A stretch of DNA of 12,840 nt from Thermus kawarayensis JCM 12314 (lineage in GTDB: Bacteria; Deinococcota; Deinococci; Deinococcales; Thermaceae), in NCBI GenBank assembly GCA_001311545.1, contig BBBL01000014.1:1-12840 (forward strand), in the 5' to 3' direction. Numbering within the stretch: the stretch's first letter is position 1; every line of letters starts with the position of its first letter. Below are positions 1 through 6,762 of the stretch, piece by piece. Below the pieces are notes generated by a model. That model was not told the DNA's origin and searched no databases. It was given only the letters and a program-made list of their open reading frames with translations. Made by a program: the position numbers and the translations under genes.

Positions 1-1
1 G

Positions 2-40
2 AAGCGGGAACTGGCCAAGGAAGTGGGACCCAGGCGGTAA
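2..40 (+). CDS. 3' end of an unidentified upstream gene (partial)
   Basis: Thirteen codons read in frame from base 2 to a TAA at 38-40 and encode a basic, charged tail (KRELAKEVGPRR). The dodecin ATG follows only nine bases later, with a GGAG-type ribosome site in between. This spacing suggests that the two are co-transcribed. The fragment is too short to assign a family, and the frame itself is inferred from the stop position and the operon-like spacing. Confidence 0.4.
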   Translation, partial: KRELAKEVGPRR

Positions 41-49
41 GCTGGAGCC

Positions 50-256
50 ATGGAAAAGGTGTACAAGAAGGTGACCCTGGTAGGGAGCAGCGAGGGGAGC
101 CTCGAGGCCGCCATCCAAGCGGCCGTGACCCGGGCCCAGAAGACCCTGCGCCACGTGGAGTGGTTTGAGGTCAAGGAGATCCGGGGAAGCGTAGGCCCAA
201 GTGGGGTGCAGAGCTTCCAAGTGGTCCTGGAGGTGGGGTTCAGGCTGGAGGAGTAA
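50..256 (+). CDS. dodecin family flavin-binding protein
   Basis: This intact 68-residue protein has the length and pattern of bacterial dodecins, which form hollow dodecamers that bind flavin (FMN, riboflavin) or CoA and act as cytosolic flavin storage or buffering proteins. It shows the expected beta-alpha-beta-beta layout: VYKKVTLVG strand, a helix at about residues 15-33 (SLEAAIQAAVTRAQKTL), the strand WFEVKEIRG with the flavin-stacking Trp38, and a last strand FQVVLEVGFRLEE with Gln57. The ATG at 50 is preceded by GGAG at suitable spacing. A hairpin at 281-309 follows the stop, so this is probably the last gene of an upstream operon. No frameshift is present. The family call is firm; the ligand is taken from the family. 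Confidence 0.9.
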   Translation: MEKVYKKVTLVGSSEGSLEAAIQAAVTRAQKTLRHVEWFEVKEIRGSVGPSGVQSFQVVLEVGFRLEE

Positions 257-280
257 CCCCCCGATAAAACCCGGTACGGG

Positions 281-309
281 CGAGCCCTCTAAGGACTTTA
301 AGGGGCTCG
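281..309 (+). terminator. hairpin after dodecin, probable transcription terminator
   Basis: Arms CGAGCCC (281-287) and GGGCTCG (303-309) are perfectly complementary around a 15-base loop, 25 bases after the dodecin stop. Only a short T-containing stretch follows, so it is a weak classical terminator. It sits immediately before the DUF2267 promoter, a sensible place to separate the two transcription units. Confidence 0.5.
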
Positions 310-318
310 GGTTTGCAC

Positions 319-347
319 TTTACACAATGAGACTCAAGTGATATGCT
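319..347 (+). promoter_or_regulatory. sigma-A type promoter for the DUF2267 gene
   Basis: The -35 TTTACA (319-324, 5/6 to consensus) and -10 TATGCT (342-347, 4/6) are separated by exactly 17 bases. The spacing to the gene leaves room for a short leader that carries a strong ribosome site. The spacer contains ACTCAAG (332-338), which matches one arm of the HspR-binding element (see findings). Confidence 0.7.
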
Positions 348-353
348 TAAACC

Positions 354-364
354 AAAGGAGGTGA
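354..364 (+). promoter_or_regulatory. strong Shine-Dalgarno of the DUF2267 gene
   Basis: AAAGGAGGTGA is a near-perfect complement of the 16S rRNA 3' end and lies at good distance from the ATG at 369. It fixes the start of the DUF2267 gene and predicts high translation. Confidence 0.8.
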
Positions 365-368
365 GGGT

Positions 369-817
369 ATGAGCGCCACCGGTCTGGAGGTGTTTGACCG
401 GACCCTCCACAAGACCCACACCTGGCTCAAGGGCATCATGGAGGCCTTGGGCATGGAGGACCGTCACCGGGCCTACATGGCCCTGCGAGCGGTGCTCCAC
501 GCCTACGGGACCGGCTCACGGTGGAAGAGGTAGCCCAGCTTGGGGCCCAGCTCCCCATGCTGGTACGGGGCATCTACTACGAGGGTTGGGATCCCACGGG
601 CAAGCCTCTGAAGGAGCGGCATAAGGAAGAGTTCCTGGCCCACGTGGCCCGGGAGCTGAAGACCCCCTCGGGGCCCGCCCTGGATCCTGAAGCCGCCACA
701 CGGGCGGTGTTCCAGGTGCTGGCCCGGGAGATCTCCCAAGGGGAGCTTGAGGACATCCAGAGCCTGTTGCCTAAGGAGGTCCGGGAACTCTGGCCCGCCC
801 AGCCCATCAAGGAATAG
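369..817 (+). CDS. DUF2267 family protein (one frameshift)
   Basis: After correction this is a 149-residue helical protein of the DUF2267 family, whose function is unknown. It starts at ATG 369 behind a near-perfect Shine-Dalgarno. Family features are the TWLKGIMEALG segment near the N-terminus, the MALRAVLHALRDRLTVEEVAQLGAQLP block, and VRGIYYEGWDP. The C-terminal part repeats the pattern (ATRAVFQVLAREISQGELEDIQSLLP), as expected for these proteins. As written, the frame from 369 hits a TAG at 531-533; one base is missing near 502-503 (GCC CTA CGG is expected, GCCTACGG is present). It is monocistronic, with its own promoter and a hairpin after the stop. The family call is good; no function is claimed. 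Confidence 0.8.
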
Positions 818-840
818 TACCTGGGATCTTTCCTAGAATA

Positions 841-868
841 CCCCGCTGCGTCCTTGGCCACAGCGGGG
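841..868. terminator. hairpin between convergent genes, possible bidirectional terminator
   Basis: CCCCGCTG (841-848) pairs perfectly with CAGCGGGG (861-868) around a 12-base loop. It lies in the 84-base gap between the DUF2267 stop at 817 and the HD-protein stop at 902, so it could serve both strands. There is no T-tract on either side, so termination strength is uncertain. Confidence 0.55.
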
Positions 869-901
869 GGTCCTCAATAAGGTGCCTAAATCGGACCGGC
901 C

Positions 902-1777
902 CTAGTCCAAAACAAAGCGGTCCTCGGTCTCATGCAGGCGCACGCGGTGGACGATGCGCTGGTCCTGGCCGCTTTGGCCATCGGTCATGGCCACCACGGT
1001 CACGTAGGGGCGTAGGGGGCTTCTCAGGACCTTCTTGGTGAGGGTTTCCTCCACCTGAAAGATCCCGGCGGAGTTGTTCATGAGGACCTGGATCTCCACC
1101 GGGTACTTATCCCCCTTGAGGATACGCACCTCGTCCACGGCCAAGGCGCTTATGGAGTGGATGTCAATGCTCCCCAGGGCGAAGGCCTTCCGCCCCCGGC
1201 CCTTGGTGATGTCGGTGCCGTCGGCCACGGCGGTGATGCCGGCCTCCAGGGTGAGGGGCTCGGGGGCGAGGTCGTGGCTGTAGATGCTGTGGAGCATGAG
1301 GGCGCGAAGGGCGGTGCGCTGCTCGGGATCCGGGTAGATCTTCTCCAGGATGCGGTTCAGGATAGGCAGGGCCAGGGTCACGCCAAAGGCCTCGTGGTGG
1401 TGGCGGTGCACCTGGTTGCCCAGGTCGTGGAGCATGGTGGAGAGGAGAACCACCACGTAGGCATCCTCCAGCTCCCCCGCCCCGGATTCCACGGTGTCCA
1501 GCCGCACCCCGGCCTCGGCGAGGAGGCCCAGGATGGCCACGCCGGCCGCCCCCGTGAGGAGGGCGTGGACCCGGCCGTGGTCGTTGTAGCCCAGCTTGCG
1601 CATGGTGATGTAGTTGGCCATGTTCCACCCGGAGCGGGCCTCGGGGTCTTGGATCAGGAGCTCATAGGCCTTAAGGGCCTTGGGGAAAGGCTTTAACCGC
1701 TCGCGGATGGCCTGGTCGGCCTCGGCGTAGAGCTTGGCCTTGGGGCTGGCGACATGGACCACGCGTTCTTCCGTCAT
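902..1777 (-). CDS. HD-domain metal-dependent phosphohydrolase, substrate unknown
   Basis: This intact 291-residue protein (from ATG 1777) has the HD superfamily signature: His71 (NDHGRVH), the His117-Asp118 doublet (MLHDLG) followed by a His-rich stretch (HRHHHEAFG), further His residues at about 163-168 (HSIYSHD), and Asp186 (AVADGTD). The superfamily hydrolyses phosphate esters such as (p)ppGpp, nucleotides or cyclic dinucleotides using bound divalent metal. The C-terminal 90 residues (DIHSISALAVDEVRI onward) form a separate beta-rich region I do not recognise. TTG at 1783 is an alternative start two codons earlier, but ATG is preferred. It lies 76 bases downstream of the enoyl-CoA hydratase gene and may be read from the same transcript. 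Substrate cannot be assigned from sequence. Confidence 0.8.
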   Translation of the reverse strand: MTEERVVHVASPKAKLYAEADQAIRERLKPFPKALKAYELLIQDPEARSGWNMANYITMRKLGYNDHGRVHALLTGAAGVAILGLLAEAGVRLDTVESGAGELEDAYVVVLLSTMLHDLGNQVHRHHHEAFGVTLALPILNRILEKIYPDPEQRTALRALMLHSIYSHDLAPEPLTLEAGITAVADGTDITKGRGRKAFALGSIDIHSISALAVDEVRILKGDKYPVEIQVLMNNSAGIFQVEETLTKKVLRSPLRPYVTVVAMTDGQSGQDQRIVHRVRLHETEDRFVLD

Positions 1778-1801
1778 GGGCAACCCCTACCTTACCACCA
1801 T

Positions 1802-1853
1802 CCCCCCGGGAAAAAGGGCGGGCCGGAAGGGGGGTGCGAAAGGCCCCGGGGGG
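1802..1853 (-). terminator. GC-rich inverted repeat after the enoyl-CoA hydratase gene, possible terminator
   Basis: CCCCCCGGG (1802-1810) and CCCGGGGGG (1845-1853) are exact reverse complements around a 34-base loop and abut the stop codon of the upstream gene on the minus strand. No T-tract follows and the arms are simple sequence, so this is a tentative call. The rest of the 76-base gap shows nothing else clear. Confidence 0.3.
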
Positions 1854-2668
1854 TCACTCCCCCTTGAAGTTGGGCGGGCGCTTCTCCAGGAAGGCCCGCA
1901 CCCCCTCCTTCATGTCCTGGGTGGCGGCGGCGTAGCGAAGAGGTCGGCCTCTATCTCCAAGGCCTCCGCCAGGTCCAGCCCCTCACCCCGCACCACGCTT
2001 TCCTTGGCCAAGGCCAGGGCGACGGGGGCGTTTTTCAGGATGGTTTGGGCGAGCCTCTTGGCCTCCTCCAGGGCATCCTCCCCCACCCGGTTCACCAAGC
2101 CCAGGGAGAGGGCCTCCTCGGCGCTCACGTGCCGCCCGGTGAAGATCAGGTCCAAGGCCCGGCCCCGCCCGATGAGCCGGGGCAGGCGCTGGGTGCCGCC
2201 GAAGCCCGGGATGAGGCCCAGGCCCACCTCGGGAAGGCCCAGCTTGGCGTTCTTGGCGGCCACCCGGAGGTCGCAGGCCAAGGCCAGCTCCAGACCGCCC
2301 CCCAGGGCGTAGCCGTTGATGGCGGCGATGGTGGGGACGGGTAAGGCGGCGATCTCGGCGAAGACCTGCTGGCCTAAAAGGGCGTACTCCCGGGCCATGA
2401 AGGGGTCCTCCAGGGCGGCGATCTCCTTGAGGTCTGCCCCGGCGGCAAAGGCCTTCCCCTCCCCGGTGAAGATGACCGCCCGGGCCTCAGGGTCCTGGGC
2501 GATGACCTCCGCCACCTCGGCCAGCTCCCGCAGGAGGTCCTGGGAAAGGGCGTTCAAGGCCTCGGGCCGCCTTAGGGTGACCAGGGCCACGCCCTCCTCC
2601 ACCTCGTAGGAAAGGTGCTGGAACTCGGGGATCTCCAGGATGAACTCGTGCTCGTGTTCGTGCGCCAT
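1854..2668 (-). CDS. enoyl-CoA hydratase/isomerase family (crotonase) protein (one frameshift)
   Basis: Crotonase-fold enzyme, most likely hydrating enoyl-CoA esters in fatty-acid or amino-acid degradation. The corrected protein is 271 residues, slightly long because of a roughly 20-residue N-terminal extension that begins MAHEHEHEF. Seen in order: the oxyanion-hole segment AFAAGADLKEI (73-83), GYALGGGLELALACD (119-133) with Glu127, and LPEVGLGLIPGFGGTQRL with Glu147. The two Glu residues are 20 apart, like the catalytic pair Glu144/Glu164 of rat mitochondrial enoyl-CoA hydratase, which supports true hydratase activity. The start ATG 2668 has GGAGG upstream inside the end of the PNP gene. A base is missing near 1931-1934; without it the frame ends early at 1910, and the corrected tail ends RPPNFKGE. 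Precise acyl specificity is unknown. Confidence 0.9.
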
Positions 2669-2669
2669 C

Positions 2670-3378
2670 TTAAACCTCCAGAAGGGCCTCGAGGGCCACC
2701 TCCACCATGCGCCGCACCCCCTCTTGCAAGACCTCGGGAGGGGCGAGCTCGGGGTCGCCGATGCGGTTGGACACGGTGAGGATGACCCCCGCTCGCACCC
2801 CCCGCATCCTCCCCAGGAGGAAGAGGGCGCTGGCCTCCATCTCAAAGGCCAGGACCCCGTACCGGGCCCAGGCCCGGGCGGCCTCGGGAGTGGTGGCGTA
2901 GAAGGCGTCCTCCGTGGCCACGAGGCCCACGTGGTGGGGATAGCCCGAGGCCTCGGCCTTAGCCCAAAGGGCGCGGAAGAGGGAGGGATCGGGCACGGGG
3001 GCGTAGGGGCGGCCCTCCAGGTACTGGCGGGTGGCCCCGTCCAAGGGCACCGCCCCCTGGGCCACCACCCAGATCCCCGGGGGCCAGGGCCTCGTCCACC
3101 GCCCCGCAGGTGCCCACCCGAAGAAGCACCCTGGCCCCGAGGGCTATGAGCTCCTCGGCCACGATGCTGGCGGAAGGGGCCCCCATCCCCGTGGTCTGCA
3201 CGGAAACGGGCCTCCCCTTGTAGCGCCCGGTGAAGCCCAAAAGTCCCCGATAGGAGGTGTAGAGAACGGGGTCTTCCAGAAAGGTCTTGGCGATCCACTC
3301 CGCCCGGCCCGGGTCCCCCGGGAGAAGAACCCGCTCGGCCACCTGTCCCTTCTGCCCCCGCACGTGGATGGGGCTCAT
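2670..3378 (-). CDS. deoD: purine nucleoside phosphorylase, DeoD-type hexameric family (one frameshift)
   Basis: This enzyme cleaves purine nucleosides with phosphate to free base and ribose-1-phosphate in purine salvage. The corrected length is 235 residues, typical of the family. Visible are the phosphate-binding PGDPGRAEWI (20-29, Arg25), RVGTCGA (87-93), the base/ribose-binding FEMEAS (178-183, with Met180 and Glu181) and SNRIGDP (203-209). Position 204 is Asn where the E. coli enzyme has catalytic Asp204; from memory the Thermus thermophilus enzyme shares this and prefers guanosine. Here the frame breaks in a CCC run at 3068-3070, best explained by one extra base (restoring GDLVVAQGAVPL). 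It starts five bases after the ABC ATPase stop and ends one base before the enoyl-CoA hydratase start, so it is the middle gene of a tight operon. Confidence 0.93.
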
Positions 3379-3383
3379 ACCGC

Positions 3384-4021
3384 CTAAGGATACACCAGGC
3401 GCAGGGCCGGGAAGCCCTCCACCAGGGCCTCGTCGTGGGTGGCCAGGACCAGGGCCGCCCCCACCTCCAAGGCGAGTTCCCGCATGAGCCTGAGGACCTC
3501 CCGGGCCTGGCGGCGGTCCAGGCTCGCCGTGGGCTCGTCGGCCAGGAGGAGCCGGGGCCTCAAATAAAGGGCCCGGGCCACGGCCACCCGCTGCCTTTCC
3601 CCCCCGGAAAGCCTCTGGGGCAGGAAGTGGGCCCGGTCCTCAAGCCCTAGCTCGCCAAAAGGCCCAGGGCCCAGGCCCTGTCCACCCGGCCCGCCAGGTA
3701 GCCCGGGGCCAGGACGTTTTCCAGGGCCGTGAGCTCGGGAAAGAGGAAGTGGTGCTGAAAAACCAGGCCCAGAAAGCGAAGCCGCCTGGGGGCCAGGTGG
3801 GCCTCGGGGAGGTTCCGGATGGCCTCCCCTTCCCAGAAGACCTCCCCTTCCTTTAGGGGAAGAAGCCCGGCCAGGAGGTGAAGCAGGGTGGTCTTACCGC
3901 TCCCCGAGGGCCCGAGCACGGCCAGGACCTCCCCCGGAGCCAGGGCAAAGGACACCCCTCGGAAAAGGACCCCGTTCCCATAAGCAAAGCCCAGCTCCCG
4001 CACCTCCAGCACCGGGCGCAC
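3384..4021 (-). CDS. ABC transporter ATP-binding protein, LolD/MacB-like (one frameshift)
   Basis: Cytosolic ATPase subunit of an ABC transporter. The corrected 212 residues contain Walker A GPSGSGKT (37-44), a Q-loop [17 protein letters not shown] (87-103), the signature LSGGERQ (138-144), Walker B LLLADEP (158-164), D-loop SLD and H-loop His196 (ATHDE). The short length and the [11 protein letters not shown] segment resemble the LolD/FtsE/MacB class, which works with permeases for lipoprotein release or mechanotransmission rather than solute uptake. No permease gene is next to it. The GTG at 4021 is chosen because GAGG lies eight bases upstream and the homologous region begins right there; an in-frame extension back to 4240 would overlap the divergent regulator. 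A base is missing near 3653-3656 (LLAELGL expected). Confidence 0.88.
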
Positions 4022-4025
4022 CCTC

Positions 4026-4047
4026 TCATCCTCTAGGCAAAGGATGA
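4026..4047. promoter_or_regulatory. palindrome in the divergent promoter region, candidate operator
   Basis: TCATCCT (4026-4032) and AGGATGA (4041-4047) form a perfect 7-bp inverted repeat with an 8-base spacer, 22 bp overall. It covers the -35 box of the CRP-type gene and the ribosome-site region of the ABC ATPase gene on the other strand. A 22-bp two-fold site is the footprint size of CRP/FNR dimers, so autoregulation is plausible but unproven. Confidence 0.4.
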
Positions 4048-4062
4048 AGCTTCGGTTAGAGT
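4034..4062 (+). promoter_or_regulatory. promoter of the CRP-type gene, leaderless type
   Basis: The -35 TAGGCA (4034-4039, 4/6) and -10 TAGAGT (4057-4062, TAnnnT) are 17 bases apart. The -10 ends seven bases before ATG 4070, so transcription would start at or next to the start codon. No convincing Shine-Dalgarno precedes the ATG, which agrees with leaderless translation. Confidence 0.55.
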
Positions 4063-4069
4063 GGGGCCG

Positions 4070-4719
4070 ATGACCTCGAGCCCCCTTTTCCAGGACCTCG
4101 GCCCGGAGGAGGTGGACCTGGCCCTGAGCTACTTCGTCCGCCTGACCTACCCCAGGGGGAAGGTCCTCTTCCACCAGGGGGACCTGGGCCAGAGCCTGTA
4201 CCTGGTGGAAAGGGGGCGGGTGCGGCTTTACCGCACCCACCTGGGGGGGCAGGAAAAGACCCTGGGCGTGGTGGGGCCCGGGGGAGTTTTCGGGGAGATG
4301 AGCCTCTTAGACGGGGGAGAGCGGAGCGCCAGCGCTTGGTGGAGGAGGACGCCTCCCTCCTCGTCCTCTACAAGGAGGCCTACCTCGGCCTCCTCCGCCG
4401 CCTTCCCCTCTTCGCCCACAACCTGGCCCGCCTCCTGGCCCACCGCCTGCGGGAAGCGGATCTGGAGCTGGACCTTTTGGCCTTTGAGGAGGCGGAAAGC
4501 CGCGTGGCCTACGCCCTTTTGAAGCTCCTGCGCCAGGGGTACGGCCCGGAGCTCCGCCTGCGCCACCAGGACCTGGCCCACCTGGCGGGGGCCAGCCGGG
4601 AGACGGTCACCCGGGTCCTGCACGCCCTCCGGGACCAAGGGATCCTGCGCCTGGCCCCCGGGGTGGTGGAGGTGGTGAGCCCTGGGCTTCTGGAAGAACT
4701 GGCCTTCAGCCTGGTGTAG
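4070..4719 (+). CDS. CRP/FNR family transcription regulator (one frameshift)
   Basis: The corrected 216-residue protein has an N-terminal cyclic-nucleotide-binding beta-roll (about 1-110), a dimerisation helix (about 115-140) and a C-terminal winged helix. The phosphate-binding cassette FGEMSLLDGGERSAS (74-88) has the Arg85-Ser86 pair used by cAMP-binding members. The recognition helix is in AGASRETVTRVLHAL (173-187), with the Arg-Glu pair common to CRP-type regulators. It is very likely the cAMP-responsive CRP of Thermus; four such paralogues exist in T. thermophilus, so orthology needs a tree. There is no FNR-type cysteine cluster. The start is ATG 4070 because GTG 4061 would lie inside the -10 box. 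A base is missing near 4334-4336 (GERSASALVEED expected). The ComB gene follows nine bases after the stop. Confidence 0.88.
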
Positions 4720-4728
4720 GGAGGAAGC

Positions 4729-5455
4729 ATGCGCCTACGGGTGGACCCTTTGCCCACGGAAGCGCTGGTGTACCCCGATGTGGTCCTGGTGGTGGACGTG
4801 ATCCGCTCCACCACCACAGCGGTGGCCCTCTTGGAGGCTGGGGCCGAGGCCCTTTACTGGGTGGCGGGCCTCGAGGCCGCCAGGGCCTTCAAGGACGCCG
4901 ACGTCCTCCTGGCGGGCGAGGTGGGTGGGGTTAAGCCCCCCGGCTTTGACCTGGGGAACTCCCCCAGGGAGGCCCTGGAGGCCCCGGTGGGGGGCAGGAT
5001 CGTGGTCATGAGCACCACCAACGGCACCAAGGCCGCCCACACCGCCGCAAAAACCGCCAAGCACGTCCTCTTGGCCTCCCTCTTCAACGCCCACGCCGCC
5101 GCCCGCAAGGCTTAGAGCTCGCCACGGAGGAGGTGGCCATCCTCTGCGCCGGGAAGGAGGGCCGGGTGGGGCTGGACGACCTCTACACCGCCGGGGTCCT
5201 GGCGGAGTACCTGGGGCTTCTGGGGGAGATGGAGCCCGAGGACGGGGCCCGCATCGCCCTCGCCCTCAAGCGGGCCTACCAGGACCCTCTGGAGGCCCTA
5301 AGCCTCTCCGCCGCCGCCCAGGCCCTGAAGGGGGTGGGCCTCGAGGCCGACGTCCCCTTCTCGGCCCAGGTGGCCAAAAGCCCCCTGGTCCCCCTTCTCT
5401 CGGGGCGGGTGGGGGAGGCCCTCATCTTCAAGGGGAGCCTGCCGGGCCAGGCTAA
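4729..5455 (+). CDS. comB: ComB family 2-phosphosulfolactate phosphatase (one, probably two, frameshifts)
   Basis: The ComB family removes phosphate from 2-phosphosulfolactate to give sulfolactate, a step of coenzyme M synthesis in methanogens; bacterial members are found without the rest of that pathway. Family marks here are DVIRSTTT (23-30), FDLGNSPRE (73-81), MSTTNGTKA (94-102) and [17 protein letters not shown] (140-156). The ATG at 4729 has GGGAGGAAG just upstream, and it follows the CRP gene as a likely operon partner. A base is missing near 5110-5112, where the raw frame stops at 5113. Near the end, one more missing G after 5450 would give ...SLPGQG and a stop at 5453-5455, for a total of 242 residues. 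As written, the frame runs on to 5495, into the convergent gene. Activity in this organism is inferred. Confidence 0.82.
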
Positions 5456-6762
5456 AGCCTTTCCTCCGCCAGCAGCTCGTGGAAGCGCCGGATGACGGCC
5501 ACGCCCTTTTCCAGGTTGACCAGGTCCAGCTTCTCGTTGGGGGCGTGGAGGTTGTCGTCGGGAAGGCCCAGGCCCAGGAGGACGATGGGCGCCCCCAGGG
5601 CCTCCTGGAGCTCGGCCACCACCGGGATGGTCCCCCCTTCCCGGGCGTAGACCGGGGGCCTCCCCCAGACCTCTTCCAAAGCCCGGGCCATGAGGCGCAT
5701 GGGGGGGCTGAAGGGTCGGTGAGGACGGGCCTGCCCCCGTGGAGCCGCCTGACCTCCAGGCGGTACCCCGGGGCAGAGGGCCCGCAGGTGGGCCTCGGCC
5801 AGGTCCGCCACCTCCTCCGGGTCCTGGTCCGGCACCAAGCGCATGGAGAGCTTCACCCCGCTTCGGCGGGGATCACCGTCTTGGAGCCCTCCCCCTGGTA
5901 GCCGCCCCACACGCCGTTGGGGTCCAGGGTGGGGCGGGCCCAGAGGCGCTCCAGGGGGGAATACCCCTCCTCCCCCGGCAGGACCTCCACCCCGAGCTCC
6001 CCCTTCAAGGCCTCCTCGTCCAGGGAGGGCCAGAGGCTTTTTCCTCCGGGGAAACGGGGCGCACCTTCGCGTAGAAGCCCGGGATCAGGACCCTCCCCGT
6101 CTTCTCGTCCTTAAGCCGGGCCAGGAGCCACCCCAGGGCCTGGATGGGGTTCGGGGCCACGCCCCCGAAGGCCCCCGAGTGGAGGTCCCGCCTGGCCCCC
6201 CTAAGGCGCACCTCCAGGTAGGTGAGCCCCCTGAGGCCATAGGTGAGGGTGGGGGTGAAGGGGGCGAACATGGCCCCGTCGGAGATGAGGACCACGTCCG
6301 CCTTTAGCCTCTCCCGGTTCGCCCGCACGAAGGGGAGGAGGTGGGGGCTTCCGATCTCCTCCTCCCCCTCCACCAAGAACTTCACGTTCACCCGCGCCGA
6401 GAGGCCCTCCAGGGCGGCCACGTGGGCGAAGAGCTGGCCCTTGTCGTCCGAGGCCCCGCGGGCGTAGATCCGGCCCTCCTTCACCACCGGGGCGAAGGGG
6501 GGGGTTTCCCAGAGCTCCAGGGGGTCCGGGGGCTGGACGTCGTAGTGGCCGTACACCAGCACCGTGGGGGCCTTTCCTCCAGGAGGCGCTCGGCGTAGAG
6601 GATGGGGTGGAGGGGGGTTTCGTGAAGCTCGGCGCGGAACCCCAGGGCCTTAAGCCGCTCCAGAAGCCAAAGAGCCGCCCGGCGGACGTCCTCTTTGCGG
6701 GCGGGGTCGGTGGAGACCGAAGGGATGGAGAGGAACTCCAGAAGGGGGGCTAGGGCGTTCAC
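5452..6762 (-). CDS. M20 family metallopeptidase, dipeptidase-like (five frameshifts)
   Basis: Zinc-dependent M20 peptidase. The corrected length of about 437 residues fits the dipeptidase/carboxypeptidase branch. Metal and catalytic motifs appear in order: [10 protein letters not shown] (His73, Asp75), RGASDDKGQ (bridging Asp106), [10 protein letters not shown] (Glu135 base, Glu136 ligand), LISDG (Asp), and near the end [13 protein letters not shown] (His). The dimerisation lid lies between the [11 protein letters not shown] region and the C-terminal catalytic part. Its GTG start (6762) overlaps the TGA of the HspR-like gene. Frame breaks: missing base in the G run 6566-6570, in the T run 6038-6042, in the C run 5856-5859, and in the G run 5701-5707; probable extra base near 5769-5775. 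Active-site residues are all present, so the breaks look like read errors. Natural substrate is unknown; peptides or N-acyl amino acids are typical. Confidence 0.87.

Noticed and set aside
1157..1696. 179-codon plus-strand frame opposite the HD protein
   Set aside because: It is the antisense shadow of an intact, motif-bearing gene, rich in Gly/Val/His, with no ribosome site.
2669..3298. N-terminal extension of the enoyl-CoA hydratase frame back to 3298
   Set aside because: It reads the PNP gene out of frame with Pro/Arg/Gly-rich sequence; the ATG at 2668 has a good ribosome site and starts the conserved protein.
4061..4069. GTG 4061 as the start of the CRP-type protein
   Set aside because: It would overlap the predicted -10 box; ATG 4070 gives the usual 216-residue length.
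4022..4240. Extension of the ABC ATPase frame to 4240
   Set aside because: It runs antisense through the regulator gene, and the added residues resemble no ABC N-terminus.
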